From Bradyrhizobium sp. PSBB068 (GTDB lineage Bacteria; Pseudomonadota; Alphaproteobacteria; Rhizobiales; Xanthobacteraceae): a DNA stretch of 64,000 nt. Where the stretch lies: the NCBI GenBank assembly GCA_016839165.1, contig CP069301.1:62001-126000 (forward strand), in the 5' to 3' direction. The notes beneath the pieces are model-generated. The model was not told the origin of the DNA and searched no databases. It saw only the letters and a program-made list of their open reading frames with translations. The translations under genes and the position numbers were made by a program. Below are positions 33,032 to 42,109 of this stretch, piece after piece (the first letter of the stretch is position 1; each line of letters begins with the position of its first letter).

Positions 33032-33328
33032 ATGATTCGTATCAGGATCGCCGCCGCTGCCCTCGCCATGGCGCTATCGCCGCTCGTCGCTCAGGCCGCT
33101 GAAAAGACTGTTGTCCTCAATGTCGATAACGGCACCTGCGAACTCTGCGCGCCGATCGTCAAGAAGACGCTGTCGCGGGTAAAGGGCGTCACAGCGGTCC
33201 AGGTCAAGGAAGCCAACGCGAACGCGAGCGCCGTCGCGACCGTCACCTTCGACGATGCGACCGCCGATGTTCCTACGCTGATCGCAGCGGCCACGAACGC
33301 CGGCTACCCCGCACACGTCAAGAACTGA
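33032..33328 (+). CDS. merP: Periplasmic mercury-binding protein MerP
   Basis: 98 residues from the ATG at 33032 with AAGGAGAGAG upstream. Signal peptide to ALSPLVAQA, then a ferredoxin-like metal domain with Cys36 and Cys39 in NGTCELCAPIVKKTL. The common GMTCxxC form is altered to NGTCELC, with the Cys pair kept. It hands Hg(II) to MerT and lies 37 bases after it. Confidence 0.92.
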   Translation: MIRIRIAAAALAMALSPLVAQAAEKTVVLNVDNGTCELCAPIVKKTLSRVKGVTAVQVKEANANASAVATVTFDDATADVPTLIAAATNAGYPAHVKN

Positions 33329-33334
33329 AAAGCC

Positions 33335-33398
33335 CGTTTGGCTCGCCAAAAAGTAAAGGACGCTTCCGACAGCGGGCGCTCGGCTGGCGAGCCAAACG
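33335..33398. repeat. 14-base perfect inverted repeat between merP and merA
   Basis: CGTTTGGCTCGCCA at 33335-33348 and TGGCGAGCCAAACG at 33385-33398 pair perfectly around 36 bases. It may fold in the merTPA mRNA, reducing read-through or protecting the upstream message, or be a site for a protein or mobile repeat. No T run follows. Confidence 0.75.
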
Positions 33399-33474
33399 AT
33401 TCCAAATAAGGTGGAGCGCCGTCCGTCGGCGAACGCGGCTTTCTCCGATCTAATTCAGTATCAGGAGTTTCACG

Positions 33475-34911
33475 ATGACCGTTGGTGACTGTTGCGCTTC
33501 CGACGCGCCGAAAGCGAATGGCGGATATGATCTTGCCGTCATCGGCGCTGGCTCGGCCGGCTTCTCGGCCGCAATTGCCGCAGCGGAGCTTGGCGCCAAT
33601 GTTGCGCTCGTCGGGCACGGGATGATCGGGGGCACCTGCGTCAATGTAGGCTGCGTCCCGTCGAAAACCATGATCCGTGCAGTCGAGGCAGTTCATCACG
33701 CGGAAACCGCATCGCGCTTTGCCGGCATCCGGACGGATGGCGGAATCGCGGACTGGGCCGCGGTCGTGCGGCAGAAGGATGAATTGGTGTCGTCGTTGCG
33801 GCAGGCGAAGTATTTCGATCTGCTGCCGAGCTACAACACGGTCGCTTATCGGGAAGGCCGGGCCCGGTTGACAAACGACGGCGTGATGGTGAACGGTGAG
33901 CCGATCAAGGTAGGCAAGGTCATCATCGCGACCGGCGCCGCTGCGGCGATGCCATCGATCCCGGGGATCGAAAATGTGCCGTATCTGACGAGCACGACGG
34001 CCCTAGAACTCGAGAAACTGCCGAAGTCCCTGCTGGTGATCGGCGGCGGTTACATCGGCTGCGAGCTCGGCCAGATGTTCGCCCGCGCCGGCGTCAAGGT
34101 GACGATCGCGGTACGCCGCCGTTTGTTGCCGGATGCGGAGCCGGAAATCAGCACCGCACTGACCAAATATTTCACCGAGGAAGGCATCGCCGTTCGCGAG
34201 GGGCTCTCATACCGGGAGATCCAACAAGCGCCGATGGGCATCGCGCTTTTGGTTTCAGCCCATGGCCGCGCCGAGACGATCACGGCCGAGCGTGTCCTCA
34301 TCACGACCGGACGCCGGCCCAACACCGACGACCTCGGGCTTGCGGAAAGCGGTGTCGAACTTCTTTCGAACGGCGGTATCAACGTCGATGACCGCATGCG
34401 CACCTCAAAGCTTGGCGTCTATGCCGCCGGCGACGTCACCGGGCGCGATCAATTTGTCTACATGGCGGCTTACGGCGCCAGGATCGCGGCGGAGAACGCA
34501 CTCAACGGCAACAGGAAACCCTACGATGCGACCGCCATGCCGGCAGTGGTGTTCACCGATCCGCAAGTTGCCAGCGTTGGCTTGACGGAAGCCGAAGCCG
34601 GCGCTCGAGGCTTAAAGGTAAAGACCTCTACTCTCGATCTGAAGTATGTTCCCCGCGCGCTGGCCGCGCGCGACACCCGCGGCCTGATCAAACTGGTCGC
34701 CGAGGCAAGTAGCGGACGGCTTCTTGGTGCGCACATCCTTGCGCCCGAGGGAGCAGATAGCATTCAGACCGCGGTGCTCGCGATCAAATGCGGCCTGACG
34801 GTCGAGCAACTCGCCGAGACGATCTTCCCCTATCTCACGACAGTCGAGGGATTGAAGCTTGCCGCGCAGACCTTCACTAAGGATGTCGCCAAGCTGTCCT
34901 GCTGTGCCTGA
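33475..34911 (+). CDS. merA: Mercuric reductase MerA (no NmerA domain)
   Basis: 478 residues, the short MerA form without the N-terminal MerP-like domain, though the head MTVGDCCASDA has a Cys pair. FAD motif VIGAGSAGFSAAIAAAELGA; redox-active Cys in GGTCVNVGCVPSK; NADPH motif VIGGGYIGCELGQMFA; C-terminal KLSCCA provides the vicinal Cys that pass Hg(II) to the active site. Role: NADPH-dependent reduction of Hg(II) to volatile Hg(0) in the cytosol. Last gene of the mercury set. Confidence 0.95.
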   Translation: MTVGDCCASDAPKANGGYDLAVIGAGSAGFSAAIAAAELGANVALVGHGMIGGTCVNVGCVPSKTMIRAVEAVHHAETASRFAGIRTDGGIADWAAVVRQKDELVSSLRQAKYFDLLPSYNTVAYREGRARLTNDGVMVNGEPIKVGKVIIATGAAAAMPSIPGIENVPYLTSTTALELEKLPKSLLVIGGGYIGCELGQMFARAGVKVTIAVRRRLLPDAEPEISTALTKYFTEEGIAVREGLSYREIQQAPMGIALLVSAHGRAETITAERVLITTGRRPNTDDLGLAESGVELLSNGGINVDDRMRTSKLGVYAAGDVTGRDQFVYMAAYGARIAAENALNGNRKPYDATAMPAVVFTDPQVASVGLTEAEAGARGLKVKTSTLDLKYVPRALAARDTRGLIKLVAEASSGRLLGAHILAPEGADSIQTAVLAIKCGLTVEQLAETIFPYLTTVEGLKLAAQTFTKDVAKLSCCA

Positions 34912-35892
34912 TAGAGCAGCGCGTCGGCCGGGTCCATCGCAGAACCTGATTGGCGGCGAACCTGTGCGGCTGATCGGCGTGGCCGACATCGGCGCCGGCC
35001 GGCCACATAAGTTCACATGGTTGAATACATGATCCGCGGACACGTAAAGCGCGGCACCGGCATCATCAAAATCGGAGTGGATCGTCACCGAGGTTCTGGA
35101 ACTCAGGATTATCGACGACAAACTCTGGCAGGCGGTGAAAGCGCGTCAGAGCGAGATCGCCGACAAATATGTCAATGTCGTCGAGACGGTGCGTGAGGCA
35201 CAGTCGAACCGGCTGAACGGCTTGCACCGACCGAAGTCGCTGTTTTCCGGGTTGATCTATTGCGGCGTTTGCGGCGGCCCCTACTCGCTGCGCGGCCAGG
35301 ACCGCTATGCCTGTGCGGCCCGTGTTACCAACGGCTCCTGCACGAACAGCCGCACGATCGCACAGGCTGACCTTGAGCAGCGCGTGCTCGCCGGCTCCAG
35401 GACCGGATGATGGCGCCGCAGATGGCAGCTGAGGCAATACGCGCTTACGCGGAGGAGACGAACGGGCTTAACCGCGAACGCCGCGCTAGTGGCGAGGGTC
35501 ACCGCTCGGAGTTGGCGAAGATCCAGCGCACCTTGAAGCAAATGCTGAGTGTGATTGAAGGAGGCGGCCACACGCGCGGCATGACCGATCGCATGCGCGA
35601 ATTGGAGGCCCGCGAGGACGTGCTGAAGGAAACTCTAGCGCAGGTGCCGGCAGATATTCCGGACATCCATCCGAACGTGTCGTGTGTCTATCGGATGAAG
35701 GTCGAGCGACTGGCGGAGGCGCTCAACAACCCCGAGGATCGTGGTGAGGCAGCGGAAGCAATCCGGGGGCTGGTTGAGAAAATTACGCTGCGCCCTGGCC
35801 CGAACCGCGGCGAAATCGACGCCACCTTACACGGCGAATTGGGCACGATCCTTGGCTGGATCGAAGCGCAAGTCATTGGAAAGACTCGGAAA

Positions 35893-35930
35893 CGCGACAC
35901 TCCCGCAGCTTTCGCTGCGGGAGTGTCGCG
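35893..35930. repeat. 17-base perfect hairpin inside the recombinase tail
   Basis: CGCGACACTCCCGCAGC and its exact complement flank a TTTC loop. It could be a terminator-like fold or part of a recombination site. It directly adjoins the tRNA-like segment at 35932. Confidence 0.85.
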
Positions 35931-35931
35931 A

Positions 35932-35954
35932 GCGGGGACAGGATTTGAACCTGG
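35932..35954 (-). other. tRNA 3'-end remnant, possible attachment site
   Basis: The minus strand has CAGGTTCAAATCCTG (a T stem of four pairs and a TTCAAAT loop) followed by TCCCCGC, which resembles the 3' acceptor of an initiator-type alphaproteobacterial tRNA. No matching 5' acceptor GCGGGGA or anticodon arm is found in the next 80 bases, so only the 3' end is present. This is what integration into a tRNA gene leaves at one junction. Confidence 0.5.
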
Positions 35955-36008
35955 GATTTCACGCAGTGAGTAAGACCTGAAACAATTAGTACGGAGAAGT
36001 CGGCGCGA

Positions 36009-37190
36009 TCAGCGTTCTCGTTGCTGAATTCTCACGCGCTCGCCGTTCCGGGCTTGCAGAGCATCACCTTTATCGCCTTCCGATCGATGACGGTCCTGAG
36101 CTGGTTCCATGACGGTTGCTCGGCCGAATGAGTGTCCTTGCCCAAGATGGTGTGCGATCCGTTCCCTCGCCGCTTCCATGATGCTGTGACGCGCGCGTAA
36201 ATCCTTGGGAAACGCGCGCTCCAAGGCTTTCTCGATGATAACCATTTGCGACTGCGCCGTCACCAGATCGGGTTCACGGGCGGCTGTCTGCCGATCTGCC
36301 GCGCGAAATTTCTCAGCAGTCACCTGCCAACGATTGCGCGGCATCTGACGCTGTTCGATATGTGCATGCCCACTGGTGGCGTCGATCACCCTGATCTCTT
36401 TTGTGACGCGCTCGACACCGTCCCGGCGCACGTGAACGCGATCACCGGGCTTCGCGTTGCTGTCGGCCGTCGCCTTTTCAAGACCCACGCCCCACACTTG
36501 ATGCTGGCGGCCATTGTCGAGCTCGAGAGCAACATAAGTGGTCGCTTCGGCATCGGTACGATTGCGGTAAGGTGCCTGACCGACCTCGATCAGGCGTCCG
36601 GATATGCCCTTGTCGTAGTCAAACTTATCCGCGCGCTCTCCTTTATCGGAAGCCCAACGAGCCTCGACTTCCGGGGTGCCCGAATGGGCCCGGTCCCAGA
36701 CTTCTCGCCGATCAGCAAGGGTCTGTCGGTCAAGCTCAGTTGGCTGATAACCCTGAACCTCTAGTCCGCGCGCGCCGGCTTCAAGCCAGGCCTCGCGCCG
36801 GAATTCCACGGAGCCGCGGACCTGGAGAGAATCCCATTGCCGATGTTGCGCCACGCTGACCATGTCGCGGATCACTTCGGCCGCCGCCAGACGCGTGACC
36901 AGGCGGTCGTCGGTGACCTTGAAAGCGAGATACTCGCCGCGCTCGTCGGCATAAAGCCGCGCCTCGCCGGCTGGCCGATCTTTTCCGGGCTCATTGGTCA
37001 CCACATAATATTTGCGCCGGATACGATCGGGCAGCGCATCGCCACCGACCATCGCGGAGGGTGATTTGTCCGACGTCGTCGCCCGACCCTCGCCTGATTT
37101 GTCTGCATTGGGATCGCGACCGGCGCGATCCTGCCGTTTGAGGCTAAAGTCCTCGCCGCCGTCAAGCGTGCCGTTCATGTTGCCGTCCAT
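36009..37190 (-). CDS. LPD7-domain conjugation-associated protein
   Basis: 393 residues. Residues about 60-165 (RRKYYVVTNEPGKDRPAGEA, then RLVTRLAAAEVIRDMVSVAQ) are an LPD7-type domain, found in large conjugation and relaxase-associated proteins. The later GISGRLIEVGQAPYRNRTDA and TTYVALELDNGRQHQVWGVG resemble the C-terminal part of Tra relaxases. No relaxase His triad or catalytic Tyr motif is seen, so it is not itself a relaxase. It overlaps the virD4 end by 29 bases and is the last gene of the secretion operon. Confidence 0.7.
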   Translation of the reverse strand: MDGNMNGTLDGGEDFSLKRQDRAGRDPNADKSGEGRATTSDKSPSAMVGGDALPDRIRRKYYVVTNEPGKDRPAGEARLYADERGEYLAFKVTDDRLVTRLAAAEVIRDMVSVAQHRQWDSLQVRGSVEFRREAWLEAGARGLEVQGYQPTELDRQTLADRREVWDRAHSGTPEVEARWASDKGERADKFDYDKGISGRLIEVGQAPYRNRTDAEATTYVALELDNGRQHQVWGVGLEKATADSNAKPGDRVHVRRDGVERVTKEIRVIDATSGHAHIEQRQMPRNRWQVTAEKFRAADRQTAAREPDLVTAQSQMVIIEKALERAFPKDLRARHSIMEAARERIAHHLGQGHSFGRATVMEPAQDRHRSEGDKGDALQARNGERVRIQQRER

Positions 37191-39108
37191 TCTGCTTCCG
37201 GCTTGGCCGTCGCGCCAGTGGGAGGGCCTGAGCGTCGATGTAATTCAAGGTCCAGGCTTTCATGTCGTCCTCGGACAGCCCTTCAAGATCCACATCCACA
37301 TCGCCGAAATCGAAACTGGCATTTGCGGGAATTGTGGAGGGGTCCGCCACTTCCTCGTCGGTCATTGGGCGAGACCGAAATACCGCGCGGAGCTCGGCGA
37401 CTTCGGAGCGGAGCTCCTTGATCTCGGCGTCAAGCAGTGCATTCGAACGGCTCCTGGGCAGCTCCGGGACAGGTGCCGGTAGCAGACGTGTGAGGAACGC
37501 CTTGTCTTCGTAATATACGATCTTGTCGGCAATGATGGGCGGAACGCCAGTGCCAAGAATGAAGGCCTTGGATTTCGGGAGAAGCTTCAGTTCCTGCGGC
37601 AGCATGAGGGCGCGACGATGCTCGGAGACCGTCTCGCTGGTTGAGCGCATCGCAAGCCCTTTCGGTCCGCTGCGGCTGCGCGCTTTCACGGTGTCGTAAC
37701 CGATCCGCTCCGAAAGTTCATTTGCAACGTCCTGTTCCTTTGGCGCGAACACAACCTCGACGGCGTGATTGGTCATGAAGTTGCGGGCGGCGTCGATCCC
37801 ATAGATGGCGCGCAGCTGCGACGGACTCTGGACCACGGTGAGGAGGCGGATGCCGTATCCGGCGATGAACGCCACCGATTTCGCCAGCACATTGACATTG
37901 CCCAGCGCCGGAAATTCGTCGAGCAGCAGCAGAACCTTGCGATTGAGTTTCGGATTCTGTTCCGGCAGTTCGCGGGTATTGAGATCGACCACTTGCTGAA
38001 AAAACAGGTTCAGAAGCGGCGCCATACGGTCGAGATTGTCAGGCGTTACGCCGAGATAGATCGACATCGGCCGTTGCCGCAGCTGCCGCAAATCGAAATC
38101 GTTGGTCGAAGTTGCGGCATCGATCCGGGGGTTGAGCCAGAGACCAAGGCGCGCTGTGACGGTCTTGCGCACCGAGTTCATGGTGTTTTCGGAGGCCGCG
38201 AGGAAATCGTTCAGCGCCGTGATACAATGTCGCGACAGTGGTGACGGGCCCGACTTGCGAGCGGTGATGAGTTTCTCAAAATGGGACTTGAGGTCGCTGG
38301 ACGCGGACAGCTGGTGCAGGATCTCGCCGATCGTCAAGGGTAAGCCAGGCGTTTCCGCGACATAGCCGCCGATCGCGACGAAGGCCGAGCGAGCGGCCTC
38401 GAACCAGAACGGATCGCCGCGGCTCTCCGCTGGAAACAACATCACAGCGATGCGCTGCAGATCGTCATAGAGATCCGCTGGATCGCTGCGCACATAGCTT
38501 AGCGGATTGTAGCGCGCGGTGCGACCGTTCTCCTCAAGCGGATCGAACAGATGGACCTCCTGACCATGGGCCGCCCGAAATCCAGCGGAGCGATCCCAAT
38601 TCTCCTTCTTGACGTCGAGAACAACGACGGAATCTGGCCAGTTCAGCAAATTGGGAATGACATAGCCGACCCCCTTGCCAGCGCGGGTCGGTGCGTAAAC
38701 CAGGACGTGTTCGGAGCCTCCGAAACACAGCAGCGCACCGTCCTTGCGTCCGAGCAGGATGCCTTCAGCGGAACGCAAGCCCGCGGCCTTGATCTCCCGC
38801 TCTGAGGCAAAGCGCGCGCTGCCATGAAGAGGGAGCGGACGTTGACGGAGGATAGCGCCGAGCATTCCGAACACCACAACGACGCCGGCGAGCGTTGCCA
38901 ACGTCAGCCAGCGGTCGAATCGCGGGTCGGCGCCGTAACGCGGCCAGCCCGTGGCGATCTCCAACCAGTGGAATCCGCCGTCATGCAGCCGCAACCCGAG
39001 CAGCAGAACGTTGGAGGCGACCAGCAGAAAGAGCGCACTGGCACCGAGCGCAAGCGCAGTACCGAGCGCGAACCTAGTGGGCGTGGTCGCGTTTGCGAAC
39101 GGGGTCAT
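37162..39108 (-). CDS. virD4: VirD4/TraG coupling protein
   Basis: 648 residues from the ATG at 39108. Two N-terminal transmembrane helices, then the ATPase with Walker A VYAPTRAGKGVGYVIPNLL and Walker B VLLLLDEFPALG. YGIRLLTVVQSPSQLRAIYG is also typical. Role: hands the relaxase-DNA complex to the secretion channel at the inner membrane. The start lies inside the virB11 end (35-base overlap). The C-terminal tail is acidic (DVDVDLEGLSEDD). Confidence 0.93.
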   Translation of the reverse strand: MTPFANATTPTRFALGTALALGASALFLLVASNVLLLGLRLHDGGFHWLEIATGWPRYGADPRFDRWLTLATLAGVVVVFGMLGAILRQRPLPLHGSARFASEREIKAAGLRSAEGILLGRKDGALLCFGGSEHVLVYAPTRAGKGVGYVIPNLLNWPDSVVVLDVKKENWDRSAGFRAAHGQEVHLFDPLEENGRTARYNPLSYVRSDPADLYDDLQRIAVMLFPAESRGDPFWFEAARSAFVAIGGYVAETPGLPLTIGEILHQLSASSDLKSHFEKLITARKSGPSPLSRHCITALNDFLAASENTMNSVRKTVTARLGLWLNPRIDAATSTNDFDLRQLRQRPMSIYLGVTPDNLDRMAPLLNLFFQQVVDLNTRELPEQNPKLNRKVLLLLDEFPALGNVNVLAKSVAFIAGYGIRLLTVVQSPSQLRAIYGIDAARNFMTNHAVEVVFAPKEQDVANELSERIGYDTVKARSRSGPKGLAMRSTSETVSEHRRALMLPQELKLLPKSKAFILGTGVPPIIADKIVYYEDKAFLTRLLPAPVPELPRSRSNALLDAEIKELRSEVAELRAVFRSRPMTDEEVADPSTIPANASFDFGDVDVDLEGLSEDDMKAWTLNYIDAQALPLARRPSRKQNGRQHERHA

Positions 39109-40105
39109 AATAGATTTCCGTGATGCGGTAGCGGCCTTCGCGCTTTTGCATCTGGACCACGACGTCGACCAGAAGCAGCAGCAGCGAACGGATATCGTCG
39201 CGATGCAGATCGCGCCCCTCCGCACTTTCCTTCACCAATAGAGTGAGTTGTTCGAAGGCGAGCCGGGCGCTGTCGGCATGAACCGTGGTGATCGATCCTG
39301 GATGACCGGAGTTCACATTCCGCAGATAGAAGAAGGCCGTGCCGTCGCGCAGCTCCTGCAGCAGGATGCGGTCGGGCCGCATCCGCAGGCAGGATCCGAG
39401 CAGTTCGCGCGGTCCGATCTTGGCAAGACCCTGCCCGTCCTTGGCGTAGAGCAGCCGTACACAGTTTTGATGCGGGATGACAAGCTCGGCGGTATCCTCA
39501 ATGGTGATGAGTCGCTCGTGCGCCGGGATCGCCGCGATCAACGCCTTCGACAGCGTGGTCTTTCCCGAACCAGTCGCCCCGGAAATGATGATGTTGCGGC
39601 GAGTTGAGACGGCAAGCTGTAGAAACTCGCGCCAGGCACCGGCTTCTTTCAGGGCCAGAAGCCGATGTTCGTCGGCGGTGAGTTCGTCATTGGCGACGCG
39701 GACCTCATCGAACAGTTTTGCCCGCTCGAAGGCGTCCAGTGTCATTGTCAGCACCGACGGCTTGCGGATCGTCAGACTGACCATGCCGGCCGGGACAGCC
39801 GGCGGCACCACGATCTGGCAGCGCTCCTCGCCGATCAAGCTGGTCGAGACCACCGGATGTTCCGGTCCGATGTCCTGACGGGTGTGGCCGGCGGCAGCGG
39901 TTGCGAGATGCAGAAGGTAAGCATGGGTGAGTGATGCCGCTTCGTGCCGGCTCCAGCCGCCGGGTCCTTCCACGAAAATCTCGCCAGGACGGTTGACGAC
40001 GATTTCGGTCAGGGTTTTGTCCGCCAAATATGGGGCCAGCGGCTCCAGGTAGCGCGCCAGCACGAGCCGACCGCCATCGCGTTCGATCGATGTGACCTCG
40101 CTCAT
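39074..40105 (-). CDS. virB11: VirB11 secretion ATPase
   Basis: 343 residues. Hexameric traffic ATPase with Walker A ISGATGSGKTTLSKAL, an Asp box (ITIEDTAELVI), and the His box and Walker B region LGSCLRMRPDRILLQELRDG. It powers pilus assembly and substrate transfer on the cytoplasmic face. The ATG overlaps the virB10 stop (40105-40102), showing coupling. Confidence 0.94.
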   Translation of the reverse strand: MSEVTSIERDGGRLVLARYLEPLAPYLADKTLTEIVVNRPGEIFVEGPGGWSRHEAASLTHAYLLHLATAAAGHTRQDIGPEHPVVSTSLIGEERCQIVVPPAVPAGMVSLTIRKPSVLTMTLDAFERAKLFDEVRVANDELTADEHRLLALKEAGAWREFLQLAVSTRRNIIISGATGSGKTTLSKALIAAIPAHERLITIEDTAELVIPHQNCVRLLYAKDGQGLAKIGPRELLGSCLRMRPDRILLQELRDGTAFFYLRNVNSGHPGSITTVHADSARLAFEQLTLLVKESAEGRDLHRDDIRSLLLLLVDVVVQMQKREGRYRITEIYYDPVRKRDHAH

Positions 40106-41247
40106 TTTGTCACCACAGCCGGGGCCACGATGACCCCGGGGACGGTGCGGTCCAAAATCTGCGTACGGCTCTCGATCCGCCGCAATTGATAGACCGAGGA
40201 GAAATCCACGTCGCGCGCGACAAAGATATTGACCAATTCGCCCTGGTTTTTGTTCAGCGTCGGCGGGATGTTGATGGACTGCTCAACGGCGATGGCGGCG
40301 GCGGTGTTGGTGGCGCCCGTTGTGTTGTTGACCTGGATTGAGCCGTCTTGCAGTTGTTGACGCCCGATCGAAGAAGCGTCGCTGACGATCGACAGCAGCA
40401 TTGCAGAACCGAATCGCTCCCAGAAATGGGTGTCGAGGTCACCATCAAAACCGGCGCGGCCCAGCGCGTCCGTTGCGGGCGAGGCTAGAGCCGCAATCAC
40501 CCCGGTCGGCGTTTTGGCCCGCGTCCACAACACGAACATGCGTTTTGAGCCGCGCTTCACATTGCCACGATATTCGCCGACCACTTGGGTGCCCTTTTCC
40601 ATCAGCACGACGTTGCCGGAATCCGACATCACGTCTCGCATGACGACGCAGGAGACGAAGCCCGCCACGTCCGACGACATCGCCGTCTCCAGCACACACG
40701 GGATCGACGTTCCCTGTGTGACCAGCAGGTTGCGATTGGGAAGCCGCGCCGCGCGTACCCCTTCGATTGGCGTAGGCTTGAGCTTGTCGGCAAGGTCATT
40801 GCGCGGCTCGCCTCGCCCAAAACTGTAGGGATCGGTACTGATGCTTCCGGTCACGCCGTCACGAGGGGGATGTGCAGCCGACACCGGCCGGTTATAGGCC
40901 AATACTGGCGCGCGCCGCGCGCTTTCGAGCATCTGGTCTGGAGCGGGTGCGGATGCCGCTGACACGGCCGCGACCGGAGCGACCGGGATGGACGCCGTGG
41001 TAATCGGCGCCGCCGGCGCCTCCTTGACGGGTTCGAACGCCGCAGCCTGCCGGATCATGAGCTTACGGGCGGAATCGGTGACCGGCTTGTCGCCTTTCCA
41101 GGTCCCCCAGATGATCAGAAACGCGAACGCGGTAAGCGCCAGCGCGCCGAAGCCGCGCTTGAGCATCGCCGTTCGACCGTTATCCCCTCCTCCCACGGGA
41201 GTAATGCCACGGTCATCGGGCAGCGCCTCATTTTGAATCTCGGTCAT
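40102..41247 (-). CDS. virB10: VirB10 secretion channel protein
   Basis: 381 residues from the ATG at 41247. One transmembrane helix (FGALALTAFAFLIIWGTW), a Pro/Ala-rich periplasmic linker, and the C-terminal TrbI/VirB10 domain (TQGTSIPCVLETAMSSDVAG, VVLMEKGTQVVGEYRGNVKR). VirB10 spans the envelope and senses ATP use at VirB11/VirD4. A longer in-frame start at 41445 would run into virB9 and is rejected. Confidence 0.93.
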   Translation of the reverse strand: MTEIQNEALPDDRGITPVGGGDNGRTAMLKRGFGALALTAFAFLIIWGTWKGDKPVTDSARKLMIRQAAAFEPVKEAPAAPITTASIPVAPVAAVSAASAPAPDQMLESARRAPVLAYNRPVSAAHPPRDGVTGSISTDPYSFGRGEPRNDLADKLKPTPIEGVRAARLPNRNLLVTQGTSIPCVLETAMSSDVAGFVSCVVMRDVMSDSGNVVLMEKGTQVVGEYRGNVKRGSKRMFVLWTRAKTPTGVIAALASPATDALGRAGFDGDLDTHFWERFGSAMLLSIVSDASSIGRQQLQDGSIQVNNTTGATNTAAAIAVEQSINIPPTLNKNQGELVNIFVARDVDFSSVYQLRRIESRTQILDRTVPGVIVAPAVVTK

Positions 41248-41257
41248 ATCGCGCCGC

Positions 41258-42109
41258 CTATCGTGACTTTGGGGATGGAGGTGACTTCCTCGCCCGCCGC
41301 TCGATCGACGGGCTGGTGGTGTTGGTGCCTGGATTGACACCGACCGCGTCAAAGGCCTCGTTGAAGATGCAAAGTACGTCGTTGCCTTTGCGCAACCGAA
41401 ACTGCTTCGCCGTGGCATGGACCACCACGAGTTCGCCGCGGACATCCTTCGGCACCAGACTCTCAGAACCGTCCGAGTTGATCAGGTAGATCGCCGGAAT
41501 TTCGCGGTTGCCCGCAAAGCGGAATGTGGTCTCTTTGCCGTCATCGAACACGGTTTCCGGCTCGAGATCGATCGAGCCCTGCGCCGAAAACCGCCAGTTG
41601 CGCGCCCCATAGGCATGGTGCAGATCAAACGTTTGCTCGATCAGGGCGCCTTCGCGCTCGGCGCCGCGGGCTGCGGCGTCGGTGCGCCGGCGCTCAATCT
41701 CGTCACCGGGATAGGCGAAGCGAACCACGAAATAGCTGTCCGCCAGCGTGGTTTCGGCGATCGACAGCTCGAACTGGTACGAGCGCTTGCGGCCGTCGGG
41801 GCGGGTGGTCACAACCTGCAGATTGGTCGGCGGATGCTTTTCGCGCGGCTTGAGGAACAGGATCGAACCCGCAGGCGCGACTTCCCATGCGACCGCGTCG
41901 CCGATCGCGACATGCGCCACCTCCTCATCATCCGCGAACACGACCTGGGTCGAGGCGCGAATCACGCCGTTGAGGCGGACTACGTTGGCCGGGTCGTAGG
42001 TTACCGTTCGAACGCGCGCATCGCGTTGCCCTGGAGACGGTTGTTGCAAGGCCATAACAGGACTCGCAATGCCAAGCACCAATATCATCAAAAGAGCAAG
42101 ACGTTTCAT
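41258..42109 (-). CDS. virB9: VirB9 outer-membrane core protein
   Basis: 283 residues from the ATG at 42109, coupled to the virB8 stop by ATGA. Signal peptide ending SPVMA. The VirB9/CagX domain is seen in NVVRLNGVIRASTQVVFADD, HVAIGDAVAWEVAPAGSILF and RFAGNREIPAIYLINSDGSE. It forms the outer-membrane ring with VirB7 and VirB10. Confidence 0.92.
   Translation of the reverse strand: MKRLALLMILVLGIASPVMALQQPSPGQRDARVRTVTYDPANVVRLNGVIRASTQVVFADDEEVAHVAIGDAVAWEVAPAGSILFLKPREKHPPTNLQVVTTRPDGRKRSYQFELSIAETTLADSYFVVRFAYPGDEIERRRTDAAARGAEREGALIEQTFDLHHAYGARNWRFSAQGSIDLEPETVFDDGKETTFRFAGNREIPAIYLINSDGSESLVPKDVRGELVVVHATAKQFRLRKGNDVLCIFNEAFDAVGVNPGTNTTSPSIERRARKSPPSPKSR

Larger units (their letters stand above)
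35048..35973 (+). pseudogene. Truncated and frameshifted serine recombinase
   Basis: Only the C-terminal part of a large serine recombinase remains: SEWIVTEVLELRIIDDKLWQ, the zinc-ribbon YCGVCGGPYSLRGQDRYACA with TNGSCTNSRTI, then the coiled-coil region. The catalytic and DNA-binding halves are missing; a stop lies at 35045. After EQRVLAG the frame breaks near 35392-35398, where one inserted C would join it to QDRMMAPQMAAEAIRAYAEE in the next frame. The end of the frame runs through a 17-base hairpin and a tRNA remnant. It is a relic of a mobile element, not a working enzyme. Confidence 0.82.
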
